64,000 bases of DNA from Luidia sarsii (lineage: Eukaryota > Echinodermata > Asteroidea > Paxillosida > Luidiidae): NCBI GenBank assembly GCA_949987565.1, contig OX465117.1, positions 6,510,621-6,574,620 on the forward strand, written 5' to 3'. The notes under the pieces are model-generated. The model was not told the DNA's origin. It made no database searches and worked only from the letters and a program-made list of their open reading frames with translations. The translations under genes and the position numbers were made by a program. Positions 1-11,433 of this stretch are shown in pieces (the first letter of the stretch is position 1; every line of letters begins with the position of its first letter).

Positions 1-231
1 GATTTTTCAAAACTGATGCATAGGTGTTCTCCAGGTCTGTTATCAGGCTAAGTTTTAGCTTTGTCAAGTGAATAATGAATGAGATATTAACGAGCAAAGT
101 GTTTTTTTCTTTGCAGTTTCTCTCCGCCGACTGACTGTTGTGTACTGCTGTATGCATACAAAAGCTGCCTACCTGACAGAGGTTGGTTCTCTTTGCTTGA
201 TCATAAAATCTTCATACTATGTTCGATTTCA
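1..231 (+). repeat. Reference satellite monomer (internal anatomy)
   Basis: This first unit serves to describe the monomer. It has an AT-rich half (1-100) with ATGCAT, and TATTAAC at 85-91. A pyrimidine tract follows and ends in TTTGCAG at 110-116. Next comes a less AT-rich 65-base block (117-181) ending in ACAGAG, followed by GTTGGT at 182-187. A TTGATCAT palindromic patch lies near 197-204. Branch-point-like A90 is 26 bases upstream of the AG. These elements occur in nearly all units, so they are features of the family rather than of this copy. A polyadenylation hexamer AATAAA appears only in variants with aataataaatg in place of aataatgaatg (e.g. near 2845, 4695, 6310). Confidence 0.8.
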
Positions 232-693
232 GATTTTTCAAAACTGATGCATAGGTGTTCTCCAGGTCTGTTTGCAGATTAAGTTTTAGCTTTGTCAAGT
301 GAATAATGAATGAGATATTAACGAGCAAAGTGTATTTTTCTTTGCAGTTTCTCTCCGCCGACTGACTGTTGTGTACTGCTGTATGCACACACAAGCTGCC
401 TAGCTGACAGAGGTTGGTTCTCTTTGCTTGATCATCAAATCATCATACTATGTTCGATTTCAGATTTTTCAAAACTGATGCATAGGTGTTCTCCAGGTCT
501 GTTTGCAGATTAAGTTTTAGCTTTGTCAAGTGAATAATGAATGAGATATTAACGAGCAAAGTGTATTTTTCTTTGCAGTTTCTCTCCGCCGACTGACTGT
601 TGTGTACTGCTGTATGCACACACAAGCTGCCTAGCTGACAGAGGTTGGTTCTCTTTGCTTGATCATCAAATCATCATACTATGTTCGATTTAA
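232..693 (+). repeat. Two adjacent, apparently identical monomers
   Basis: Units 232-462 and 463-693 read the same except around the junction to the next unit (gatttcag against gatttaag at the end). The variant has tttgcagatt, gtcaag, ctttgcagtttctc and cctagctgac. The same variant at 1848-2078 has cctacc instead. Neighbouring units elsewhere in the array usually belong to different variants, so this is a local single-unit duplication. Confidence 0.75.
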
Positions 694-1439
694 GATTTTT
701 CAAAGCTGATGCATAGGTGTTCTCCAGGTCTGTTAGCAGGCTAAGTTTTAGCTTTGTCAAGTGAATAATGAATGAGATATTAACGAGCAAAGTGTATTTT
801 TCTTTCCAGTTTCTCTCCGCCGACTGACTGTTGGGTACTGCTGTTTGCACACACAAGCTGCCTACGTGACAGATGTTGGTTATCTTTGCTTGATCATCAA
901 ATCATCATACTATGTTCGATTTAAGATTTTTCAAAGCTGATGCATAGGTGTTCTCCAGGTCTGTTAGCAGGCTAAGTTTTAGTTTTCTCAAGTGAATAAT
1001 GAATGAGATATTAACGAGCAAAGGGTATTTTTCTTTACAGTTGCTCGCCGCCGTCTAACTGTTGTGTACTGCTGTATGCACACACAAGCTGCCCACCTGA
1101 CAGAGGTTGGTTCTCTTTGCTTGATCATCAAATCATCATACTATGTTCGATCTCAGATTTTTCAAAGCTGATGCATAGGTGTTCTCCAGGTCTGTTTGCA
1201 GGCTAAGTTTTAGCTTTGTCATGAGAATAATGAATGAGATATTAACGAGCAAAGTATATTTATCTTTGCAGGTGCTCGCCGCCGTCTAACTGTTGTGTAC
1301 TGCTGTATGCACACACAAGCTGCCTAGCTGACAGGGGTTGGTTCTCTTTGCTTGATCATCAAATCATCATACTATGTTCGATTTAAGATTTTTCAAAGCT
1401 GATGCATAGGTGTTCTCCAGGTCTGTTAGCAGGCTAAGT

Positions 1440-4400
1440 TTTAGCTTTGTCAAGTGAATAATGAATGAGATATTAACGAGCAAAGTGTATTTTCTTAGCA
1501 GTTTCTCTCCGCCGACTGACTGTTGGGTACTGCTGTTTGCACACACAAGCTGCCTACCTGACAGAGGTTGGTTATCTTTGCTTGATCATCAAATCATCAT
1601 ACTATGTTCGATTTAAGATTTTTCAAAACTGATGCATAGGTGTTCTCCAGGTCTGTTATCAGGCTAAGTTTTAGCTTTGTCAAGTGAATAATGAATGAGA
1701 TATTAACGAGCAAAGTGTTTTTTTCTTTGCAGTTTCTCTCCGCCGACTGACTGTTGTGTACTGCTGTATGCATACAAAAGCTGCCTACCTGACAGAGGTT
1801 GGTTCTCTTTGCTTGATCATAAAATCTTCATACTATGTTCGATTTCAGATTTTTCAAAACTGATGCATAGGTGTTCTCCAGGTCTGTTTGCAGATTAAGT
1901 TTTAGCTTTGTCAAGTGAATAATGAATGAGATATTAACGAGCAAAGTGTATTTTTCTTTGCAGTTTCTCTCCGCCGACTGACTGTTGTGTACTGCTGTAT
2001 GCACACACAAGCTGCCTACCTGACAGAGGTTGGTTCTCTTTGCTTGATCATCAAATCATCATACTATGTTCGATTTAAGATTTTTCAAAGCTGATGCATA
2101 GGTGTTCTCCAGGTCTGTTAGCAGGCTAAGTTTTAGCTTTGTCAAGTGAATAATGAATGAGATATTAACGAGCAAAGTGTATTTTTCTTTCCAGTTTCTC
2201 TCCGCCGACTGACTGTTGGGTACTGCTGTTTGCACACACAAGCTGCCTACCTGACAGATGTTGGTTATCTTTGCTTGATCATCAAATCATCATACTATGT
2301 TCGATTTAAGATTTTTCAAATCTGATGCATAGGTGTTCTCCAGGTCTGTTAGCAGGCTAAGTTTTAGTTTTCTCAAGTGAATAATGAATGAGATATTAAC
2401 GAGCAAAGGGTATTTTTCTTTACAGTTGCTCGCCGCCGTCTAACTGTTGTGTACTGCTGTATGCACACACAAGCTGCCCACCTGACAGAGGTTGGTTCTC
2501 TTTGCTTGATCATCAAATCATCATACTATGTTCGATCTCAGATTTTTCAAAGCTGATGCATAGGTGTTCTCCAGGTCTGTTTGCAGGCTAAGTTTTAGCT
2601 TTGTCATGAGAATAATGAATGAGATATTAACGAGCAAAGTATATTTATCTTTGCAGGTGCTCGCCGCCGTCTAACTGTTGTGTACTGCTGTATGCACACA
2701 CAAGCTGCCTAGCTGACAGGGGTTGGTTCTCTTTGCTTGATCATCAAATCATCATACTATGTTCGATTTAAGAATTTTCAAAGCTGATGCATAGGTGTTC
2801 TCCAGGTCTGTTAGCAGGCTAAGTTTTAGCTTTGTCAAGTGAATAATAAATGAGATATTAACGAGCAAAGTGTATTTTTCTTTACAGGTGCTCGCCGCCG
2901 TCTAACTGTTGTGTACTGCTGTATGCACACACAAGCTGCCTAGCTGACAGAGGTTGGTTCTCTTTGCTTGATCATCAAATCATCATACTATGTTCGATTT
3001 AAGATTTTTCAAAGCTGATGTATAGGTGTTCTCCAGCTCTGTTAGCAGGCTAAGTTTTAGCTTTGTCAAGTGAATAATGAATGAGATATTAACGAGCAAA
3101 GTGTATTTTTCTTTGCAGTTTCTCTCCGCCGACTGACTGTTGGGTACTGCTGTTTGCACACACAAGCTGCCTACCTGACAGAGGTTGGTTCTCTTTGCTT
3201 GATCATCAAATCATCATACTATAATCGATTTAAGATTTTTCAAAGCTGATGAATAGGTGTTCTCCAGGTCTGTTAGCAGGCTAAGTTTTAGCTTTGTCAA
3301 GTGAATAATGAATGAGATATTAACGAGCAAAGTGTATTTTTCTTTGCAGTTTCTCTCCGCCGACTGACTGTTGTGTACTGCTGTATGCACACACAAGCTG
3401 CCTAGCTGACAGAGGTTGGTTCTCTTTGCTTGATCATCAAATCATCATACTATGTTCGATTTAAGATTTTTCAAAGCTGATGCATAGGTGTTCTCCAGGT
3501 CTGTTAGCAGGCTAAGTTTTAGCTTTGTCAAGTGAATAATGAATGAGATATTAACGAGTAAAGTGTATTTTTCTTTACAGTTGCTCTCCGCCGACTGACT
3601 GTTGTGTACTGCTGTATGCACACACAAGCTGCCTAGCTGACAGAGGTTGGTTCTCTTTGCTTGATCATCAAATCATCATACTATGTTCGATTTCAGATTT
3701 TTCAAAGCTGATGCATAGGTGTTCTCGAGGTCTGTTAGCAAGCTAAGTTTTAGCTTTGTCAAGTGAATAATGAATGAGATATTAACGAGCAAAGTGTATT
3801 TTTCTTTACAGTTGCTCTCCGCCGACTGACTGTTGTGTACTGCTGTATGCACACACAAGCTGCCTACCTGACAGAGGTTGGTTCTCTTTGCTTGATCATC
3901 AAATCATCATACTATGTTCGATTTAAGATTTTTCAAAGCTGATGCATAGGTGTTCTCCAGGTCTGTTAGCAGGCTAAGTTTTAGCTTTGTCAAGTGAATA
4001 ATGAATGAGATATTAACGAGCACAGTGTATTTTTCTTTACAGTTGCTCTCCGCCGACTGACTGTTGTGTACTGCTGTATGCACACACAAGCTGCCTACCT
4101 GACAGAGGTTGGTTCTCTTTGCTTGATCATCAAATCATCATACTATGTTCGATTTAAGATTTTTCAAAGCTGATGCATAGGTGTTCTCCAGGTCTGTTAG
4201 CAGGCTAAGTTTTAGCTTTCTCAAGTGAATAATGAATGAGATATTAACGAGCAAAGGGTATTTTTCTTTACAGTTGCTCGCCGCCGTCTAACTGTTGTGT
4301 ACTGCTGTATGCACACACAAGCTGCCTACCTGACAGAGGTTGGTTCTCTTTGCTTGATCATCAAATCATCATACTATGTTCGATCTCAGATTTTTCAAAG

Positions 4401-4731
4401 CTGATGCATAGGTGTTCTCCAGGTCTGTTTGCAGGCTAAGTTTTAGCTTTGTCATGAGAATAATGAATGAGATATTAACGAGCAAAGTATATTTTTCTTT
4501 GCAGGTGCTCGCCGCCGTCTAACTGTTGTGTACTGCTGTATGCACACACAAGCTGCCTAGCTGACAGAGGTTGGTTCTCTTTGCTTGATCATCAAATCAT
4601 CATACTATGTTCGATTTAAGATTTTTCAAAGCTGATGCATAGGTGTTCTCCAGGTCTGTTAGCAGGCTAAGTTTTAGCTTTGTCAAGTGAATAATAAATG
4701 AGATATTAACGAGCAAAGTGTATTTTTCTTT
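1440..4731 (+). repeat. Left copy of a 3.3-kb block recurring at 43249-46540
   Basis: About 14 monomers follow the same order of variants, including rare private changes, as the block 41809 bp to the right. Shared rare marks are the 1-bp deletion near 1487 (also near 43300), ctgatgtatagg near 3018 (44827), tataatcgattt near 3220 (45029), ctgatgaatagg near 3250 (45059), gagtaaag near 3557 (45366), ctcgaggtctg near 3724 (45533), gagcacag near 4018 (45827) and tatttatctttg near 2640 (44455). The block ends near 4731, where the copies diverge (ttccagtttc here, ttacaggtgc in the other). Confidence 0.85.
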
Positions 4732-7700
4732 CCAGTTTCTCTCCGCCGACTGACTGTTGGGTACTACTGTTTGCACACACAAGCTGCCTACCTGACAGAG
4801 GTTGGTTATCTTTGCTTGATCATCAAATCATCATACTATGTTCGATTTAAGATTTTTCAAAGCTGATGCATAGGTGTTCTCCAGGTCTGTTAGCAGGCTA
4901 AGTTTTAGCTTTCTCAAGTGAATAATGAATGAGATATTAACGAGCAAAGTATATTTTTCTTTGCAGGTGCTCGCCGCCGTCTAACTGTTGTGTACTGCTG
5001 TATGCACACACAAGCTGCCTAGCTGACAGAGGTTGGTTCTCTTTGCTTGATCATCAAATCATCATACTATGTTCGATTTAAGATTTTTCAAAGCTGATGC
5101 ATAGGTGTTCTCCAGCTCTGTTAGCAGGCTAAGTTTTAGCTTTGTCAAGTGAATAATGAATGAGATATTAACGAGCAAAGTGTATTTTTCTTTGCAGTTT
5201 CTCTCCGCCGACTGACTGTTGGGTACTGCTGTTTGCACACACAAGCTGCCTACCTGACAGAGGTTGGTTATCTTTGCTTGATCATCAAATCATCATACTA
5301 TGTTCGATTTAAGATTTTTCAAAACTGATGCATAGGTGTTCTCCAGGTCTGTTATCAGGCTAAGTTTTAGCTTTGTCAAGTGAATAATGAATGAGATATT
5401 AACGAGCAAAGTGTTTTTTTCTTTGCTGTTTCTCTCCGCCGACTGACTGTTGTGTACTGCTGTATGCATACAAAAGCTGCCTACCTGACAGAGGTTGGTT
5501 CTCTTTGCTTGATCATCAAATCATCATACTATGTTCGATTTAAGATTTTTCAAAACTGATGCATAGGTGTTCTCCAGGTCTGTTAGCAGGCTAAGTTTTA
5601 GCTTTGTCAAGTGAATAATGAATGAGATATTAACGAGCAAAGTGTATTTTTCTTTCCAGTTTCTCTCCGCCGACTGACTGTTGGGTACTGCTGTTTGCAC
5701 ACACAAGCTGCCTACCTGACAGAGGTTGGTTATCTTTGCTTGATCATCAAATCATCATACTATGTTCGATTTAAGATTTTTCAAAGCTGATGCATAGGTG
5801 TTCTCCAGGTCTGTTAGCAGGCTAAGTTTTAGCTTTCTCAAGTGAATAATGAATGAGATATTAACGAGCAAAGGGTATTTTTCTTTACAGTTGCTCGCCG
5901 CCGTCTAACTGTTGTGTACTGCTGTATGCACACACAAGCTGCCTACCTGACAGAGGTTGGTTCTCTTTGCTTGATCATCAAATCATCATACTATGTTCGA
6001 TCTCAGATTTTTCAAAGCTGATGCATAGGTGTTCTCCAGGTCTGTTTGCAGGCTAAGTTTTAGCTTTGTCATGAGAATAATGAATGAGATATTAACGAGC
6101 AAAGTATATTTTTCTTTGCAGGTGCTCGCCGCCGTCTAACTGTTGTGTACTGCTGTATGCACACACAAGCTGCCTAGCTGACAGAGGTTGGTTCTCTTTG
6201 CTTGATCATCAAATCATCATACTATGTTCGATTTAAGATTTTTCAAAGCTGATGCATAGGTGTTCTCCAGGTCTGTTAGCAGGCTAAGTTTTAGCTTTGT
6301 CAAGTGAATAATAAATGAGATATTAACGAGCAAAGTGTATTTTTCTTTGCAGGTGCTCGCCGCCGTCTAACTGTTGTGTACTGCTGTATGCACACACAAG
6401 CTGCCTAGCTGACAGAGGTTGGTTCTCTTTGCTTGATCATCAAATCATCATACTATGTTCGATTTAAGATTTTTCAAAGCTGATGCATAGGTGTTCTCCA
6501 GCTCTGTTAGCAGGCTAAGTTTTAGCTTTGTCAAGTGAATAATGAATGAGATATTAACGAGCAAAGTGTATTTTTCTTTGCAGTTTCTCTCCGCCGACTG
6601 ACTGTTGGGTACTGCTGTTTGCACACACAAGCTGCCTACCTGACAGAGGTTGGTTATCTTTGCTTGATCATCAAATCATCATACTATGTTCGATTTAAGA
6701 TTTTTCAAAACTGATGCATAGGTGTTCTCCAGGTCTGTTATCAGGCTAAGTTTTAGCTTTGTCAAGTGAATAATGAATGAGATATTAACGAGCAAAGTGT
6801 TTTTTTCTTTGCAGTTTCTCTCCGCCGACTGACTGTTGTGTACTGCTGTATGCATACAAAAGCTGCCTACCTGACAGAGGTTGGTTCTCTTTGCTTGATC
6901 ATAAAATCTTCATACTATGTTGGATTTCAGATTTTTCAAAGCTGATGCATAGGTGTTCTCCAGGTCTGTTTGCAGATTAAGTGTTAGCTTTGTCAAGTGA
7001 ATAATGAATGAGATATTAACGAGCAAAGTATATTTTTCTTTGCAGGTGCTCGCCGCCGTCTAACTGTTGTGTACTGCTGTATGCACACACAAGCTGCCTA
7101 GCTGACAGAGGTTGGTTATCTTTGCTTGATCATCAAATCATCATACTATGTTCGATTTAAGATTTTTCAAAACTGATGCATAGGTGTTCTCCAGGTCTGT
7201 TATCAGGCTAAGTTTTAGCTTTGTCAAGTGAATAATGAATGAGATATTAACGAGCAAAGTGTATTTTTCTTTGCAGTTTCTCTCCGCCGACTGACTGTTG
7301 GGTACTGCTGTTTGCACACACAAGCTGCCTACCTGACAGAGGTTGGTTATCTTTGCTTGATCATCAAATCATCATACTATGTTCGATTTAAGATTTTTCA
7401 AAACTGATGCATAGGTGTTCTCCAGGTCTGTTATCAGGCTAAGTTTTAGCTTTGTCAAGTGAATAATGAATGAGATATTAACGAGCAAAGTGTTTTTTTC
7501 TTTGCTGTTTCTCTCCGCCGACTGACTGTTGTGTACTGCTGTATGCATACAAAAGCTGCCTACCTGACAGAGGTTGGTTCTCTTTGCTTGATCATCAAAT
7601 CATCATACTATGTTCGATTTAAGATTTTTCAAAACTGATGCATAGGTGTTCTCCAGGTCTGTTAGCAGGCTAAGTTTTAGCTTTGTCAAGTGAATAATGA

Positions 7701-7840
7701 ATGAGATATTAACGAGCAAAGTGTATTTTTCTTTCCAGTTTCTCTCCGCCGACTGACTGTTGGGTACTGCTGTTTGCACACACAAGCTGCCTACCTGACA
7801 GAGGTTGGTTATCTTTGCTTGATCATCAAATCATCATACT
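4376..7840 (+). repeat. 15-monomer higher-order block, copy 1
   Basis: This 3465-bp stretch (15 x 231) has the same variant order as the stretch starting at about 7841. It begins with a gatctcag unit with gtcatgag, then an aataaatg unit with the rare gtactactg. It continues through units with ctctgttagc, ttatcaggct, ttgctgtttc, the gttggatttcag variant and others. Boundaries are placed where the variant order stops matching and are uncertain by about one monomer. Confidence 0.8.
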
Positions 7841-10800
7841 ATGTTCGATCTCAGATTTTTCAAAGCTGATGCATAGGTGTTCTCCAGGTCTGTTTGCAGG
7901 CTAAGTTTTAGCTTTGTCATGAGAATAATGAATGAGATATTAACGAGCAAAGTATATTTTTCTTTGCAGGTGCTCGCCGCCGTCTAACTGTTGTGTACTG
8001 CTGTATGCACACACAAGCTGCCTAGCTGACAGAGGTTGGTTCTCTTTGCTTGATCATCAAATCATCATACTATGTTCGATTTAAGATTTTTCAAAGCTGA
8101 TGCATAGGTGTTCTCCAGGTCTGTTAGCAGGCTAAGTTTTAGCTTTGTCAAGTGAATAATAAATGAGATATTAACGAGCAAAGTGTATTTTTCTTTCCAG
8201 TTTCTCTCCGCCGACTGACTGTTGGGTACTACTGTTTGCACACACAAGCTGCCTACCTGACAGAGGTTGGTTATCTTTGCTTGATCATCAAATCATCATA
8301 CTATGTTCGATTTAAGATTTTTCAAAGCTGATGCATAGGTGTTCTCCAGGTCTGTTAGCAGGCTAAGTTTTAGCTTTCTCAAGTGAATAATGAATGAGAT
8401 ATTAACGAGCAAAGTATATTTTTCTTTGCAGGTGCTCGCCGCCGTCTAACTGTTGTGTACTGCTGTATGCACACACAAGCTGCCTAGCTGACAGAGGTTG
8501 GTTCTCTTTGCTTGATCATCAAATCATCATACTATGTTCGATTTAAGATTTTTCAAAGCTGATGCATAGGTGTTCTCCAGCTCTGTTAGCAGGCTAAGTT
8601 TTAGCTTTGTCAAGTGAATAATGAATGAGATATTAACGAGCAAAGTGTATTTTTCTTTGCAGTTTCTCTCCGCCGACTGACTGTTGGGTACTGCTGTTTG
8701 CACACACAAGCTGCCTACCTGACAGAGGTTGGTTATCTTTGCTTGATCATCAAATCATCATACTATGTTCGATTTAAGATTTTTCAAAACTGATGCATAG
8801 GTGTTCTCCAGGTCTGTTATCAGGCTAAGTTTTAGCTTTGTCAAGTGAATAATGAATGAGATATTAACGAGCAAAGTGTTTTTTTCTTTGCTGTTTCTCT
8901 CCGCCGACTGACTGTTGTGTACTGCTGTATGCATACAAAAGCTGCCTACCTGACAGAGGTTGGTTCTCTTTGCTTGATCATCAAATCATCATACTATGTT
9001 CGATTTAAGATTTTTCAAAACTGATGCATAGGTGTTCTCCAGGTCTGTTAGCAGGCTAAGTTTTAGCTTTGTCAAGTGAATAATGAATGAGATATTAACG
9101 AGCAAAGTGTATTTTTCTTTCCAGTTTCTCTCCGCCGACTGACTGTTGGGTACTGCTGTTTGCACACACAAGCTGCCTACCTGACAGAGGTTGGTTATCT
9201 TTGCTTGATCATCAAATCATCATACTATGTTCGATTTAAGATTTTTCAAAGCTGATGCATAGGTGTTCTCCAGGTCTGTTAGCAGGCTAAGTTTTAGCTT
9301 TCTCAAGTGAATAATGAATGAGATATTAACGAGCAAAGGGTATTTTTCTTTACAGTTGCTCGCCGCCGTCTAACTGTTGTGTACTGCTGTATGCACACAC
9401 AAGCTGCCTACCTGACAGAGGTTGGTTCTCTTTGCTTGATCATCAAATCATCATACTATGTTCGATCTCAGATTTTTCAAAGCTGATGCATAGGTGTTCT
9501 CCAGGTCTGTTTGCAGGCTAAGTTTTAGCTTTGTCATGAGAATAATGAATGAGATATTAACGAGCAAAGTATATTTTTCTTTGCAGGTGCTCGCCGCCGT
9601 CTAACTGTTGTGTACTGCTGTATGCACACACAAGCTGCCTAGCTGACAGAGGTTGGTTCTCTTTGCTTGATCATCAAATCATCATACTATGTTCGATTTA
9701 AGATTTTTCAAAGCTGATGCATAGGTGTTCTCCAGGTCTGTTAGCAGGCTAAGTTTTAGCTTTGTCAAGTGAATAATAAATGAGATATTAACGAGCAAAG
9801 TGTATTTTTCTTTGCAGGTGCTCGCCGCCGTCTAACTGTTGTGTACTGCTGTATGCACACACAAGCTGCCTAGCTGACAGAGGTTGGTTCTCTTTGCTTG
9901 ATCATCAAATCATCATACTATGTTCGATTTAAGATTTTTCAAAGCTGATGCATAGGTGTTCTCCAGCTCTGTTAGCAGGCTAAGTTTTAGCTTTGTCAAG
10001 TGAATAATGAATGAGATATTAACGAGCAAAGTGTATTTTTCTTTGCAGTTTCTCTCCGCCGACTGACTGTTGGGTACTGCTGTTTGCACACACAAGCTGC
10101 CTACCTGACAGAGGTTGGTTATCTTTGCTTGATCATCAAATCATCATACTATGTTCGATTTAAGATTTTTCAAAACTGATGCATAGGTGTTCTCCAGGTC
10201 TGTTATCAGGCTAAGTTTTAGCTTTGTCAAGTGAATAATGAATGAGATATTAACGAGCAAAGTGTTTTTTTCTTTGCAGTTTCTCTCCGCCGACTGACTG
10301 TTGTGTACTGCTGTATGCATACAAAAGCTGCCTACCTGACAGAGGTTGGTTCTCTTTGCTTGATCATAAAATCTTCATACTATGTTGGATTTCAGATTTT
10401 TCAAAGCTGATGCATAGGTGTTCTCCAGGTCTGTTTGCAGATTAAGTGTTAGCTTTGTCAAGTGAATAATGAATGAGATATTAACGAGCAAAGTATATTT
10501 TTCTTTGCAGGTGCTCGCCGCCGTCTAACTGTTGTGTACTGCTGTATGCACACACAAGCTGCCTAGCTGACAGAGGTTGGTTATCTTTGCTTGATCATCA
10601 AATCATCATACTATGTTCGATTTAAGATTTTTCAAAACTGATGCATAGGTGTTCTCCAGGTCTGTTATCAGGCTAAGTTTTAGCTTTGTCAAGTGAATAA
10701 TGAATGAGATATTAACGAGCAAAGTGTATTTTTCTTTGCAGTTTCTCTCCGCCGACTGACTGTTGGGTACTGCTGTTTGCACACACAAGCTGCCTACCTG

Positions 10801-11065
10801 ACAGAGGTTGGTTATCTTTGCTTGATCATCAAATCATCATACTATGTTCGATTTAAGATTTTTCAAAACTGATGCATAGGTGTTCTCCAGGTCTGTTATC
10901 AGGCTAAGTTTTAGCTTTGTCAAGTGAATAATGAATGAGATATTAACGAGCAAAGTGTTTTTTTCTTTGCTGTTTCTCTCCGCCGACTGACTGTTGTGTA
11001 CTGCTGTATGCATACAAAAGCTGCCTACCTGACAGAGGTTGGTTCTCTTTGCTTGATCATCAAAT
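7841..11065 (+). repeat. 15-monomer higher-order block, copy 2 (about 14 units retained)
   Basis: Matches 4376-7600 with an offset of 3465 bp. The match fails at the unit starting near 11088, which has ctctgttagc and ttgcag where copy 1 has gttagcagg and ttccag. The rare gtactactg mark of copy 1 (near 4764) is repeated here near 8229, and the gttggatttcag mark (near 6920) near 10385. Confidence 0.8.
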
Positions 11066-11433
11066 CATCATACTATGTTCGATTTAAGATTTTTCAAAGC
11101 TGATGCATAGGTGTTCTCCAGCTCTGTTAGCAGGCTAAGTTTTAGCTTTGTCAAGTGAATAATGAATGAGATATTAACGAGCAAAGTGTATTTTTCTTTG
11201 CAGTTTCTCTCCGCCGACTGACTGTTGGGTACTGCTGTTTGCACACACAAGCTGCCTACCTGACAGAGGTTGGTTATCTTTGCTTGATCATCAAATCATC
11301 ATACTATGTTCGATTTAAGATTTTTCAAAACTGATGCATAGGTGTTCTCCAGGTCTGTTAGCAGGCTAAGTTTTAGCTTTGTCAAGTGAATAATAAATGA
11401 GATATTAACGAGCAAAGTGTATTTTTCTTTACA

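Noticed and set aside
220..236. CENP-B box in the monomer (TTCG word in gttcgatttaagattttt)
   Set aside because: Only the TTCG half and one A fit the box; the required CGGG half is ATTT. The gcgtcgggtg word in composite units also lacks the correct spacing.
212..394. Minus-strand 60-codon ORF (MCVHTAVHNSQSAERN...) repeated in about 95 monomers as a protein family
   Set aside because: It is a by-product of the 231-bp period. In the gtctaac variants, more than half of the monomers, the frame is closed by a stop, with no sign of compensation. It resembles no known protein and has no promoter or signal context.
2842..2860. AATAAA as polyadenylation signal in aataataaatg monomers
   Set aside because: It comes from a single G-to-A variant in one monomer class, with no downstream GT-rich element or gene. 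Recorded only as a variant mark.
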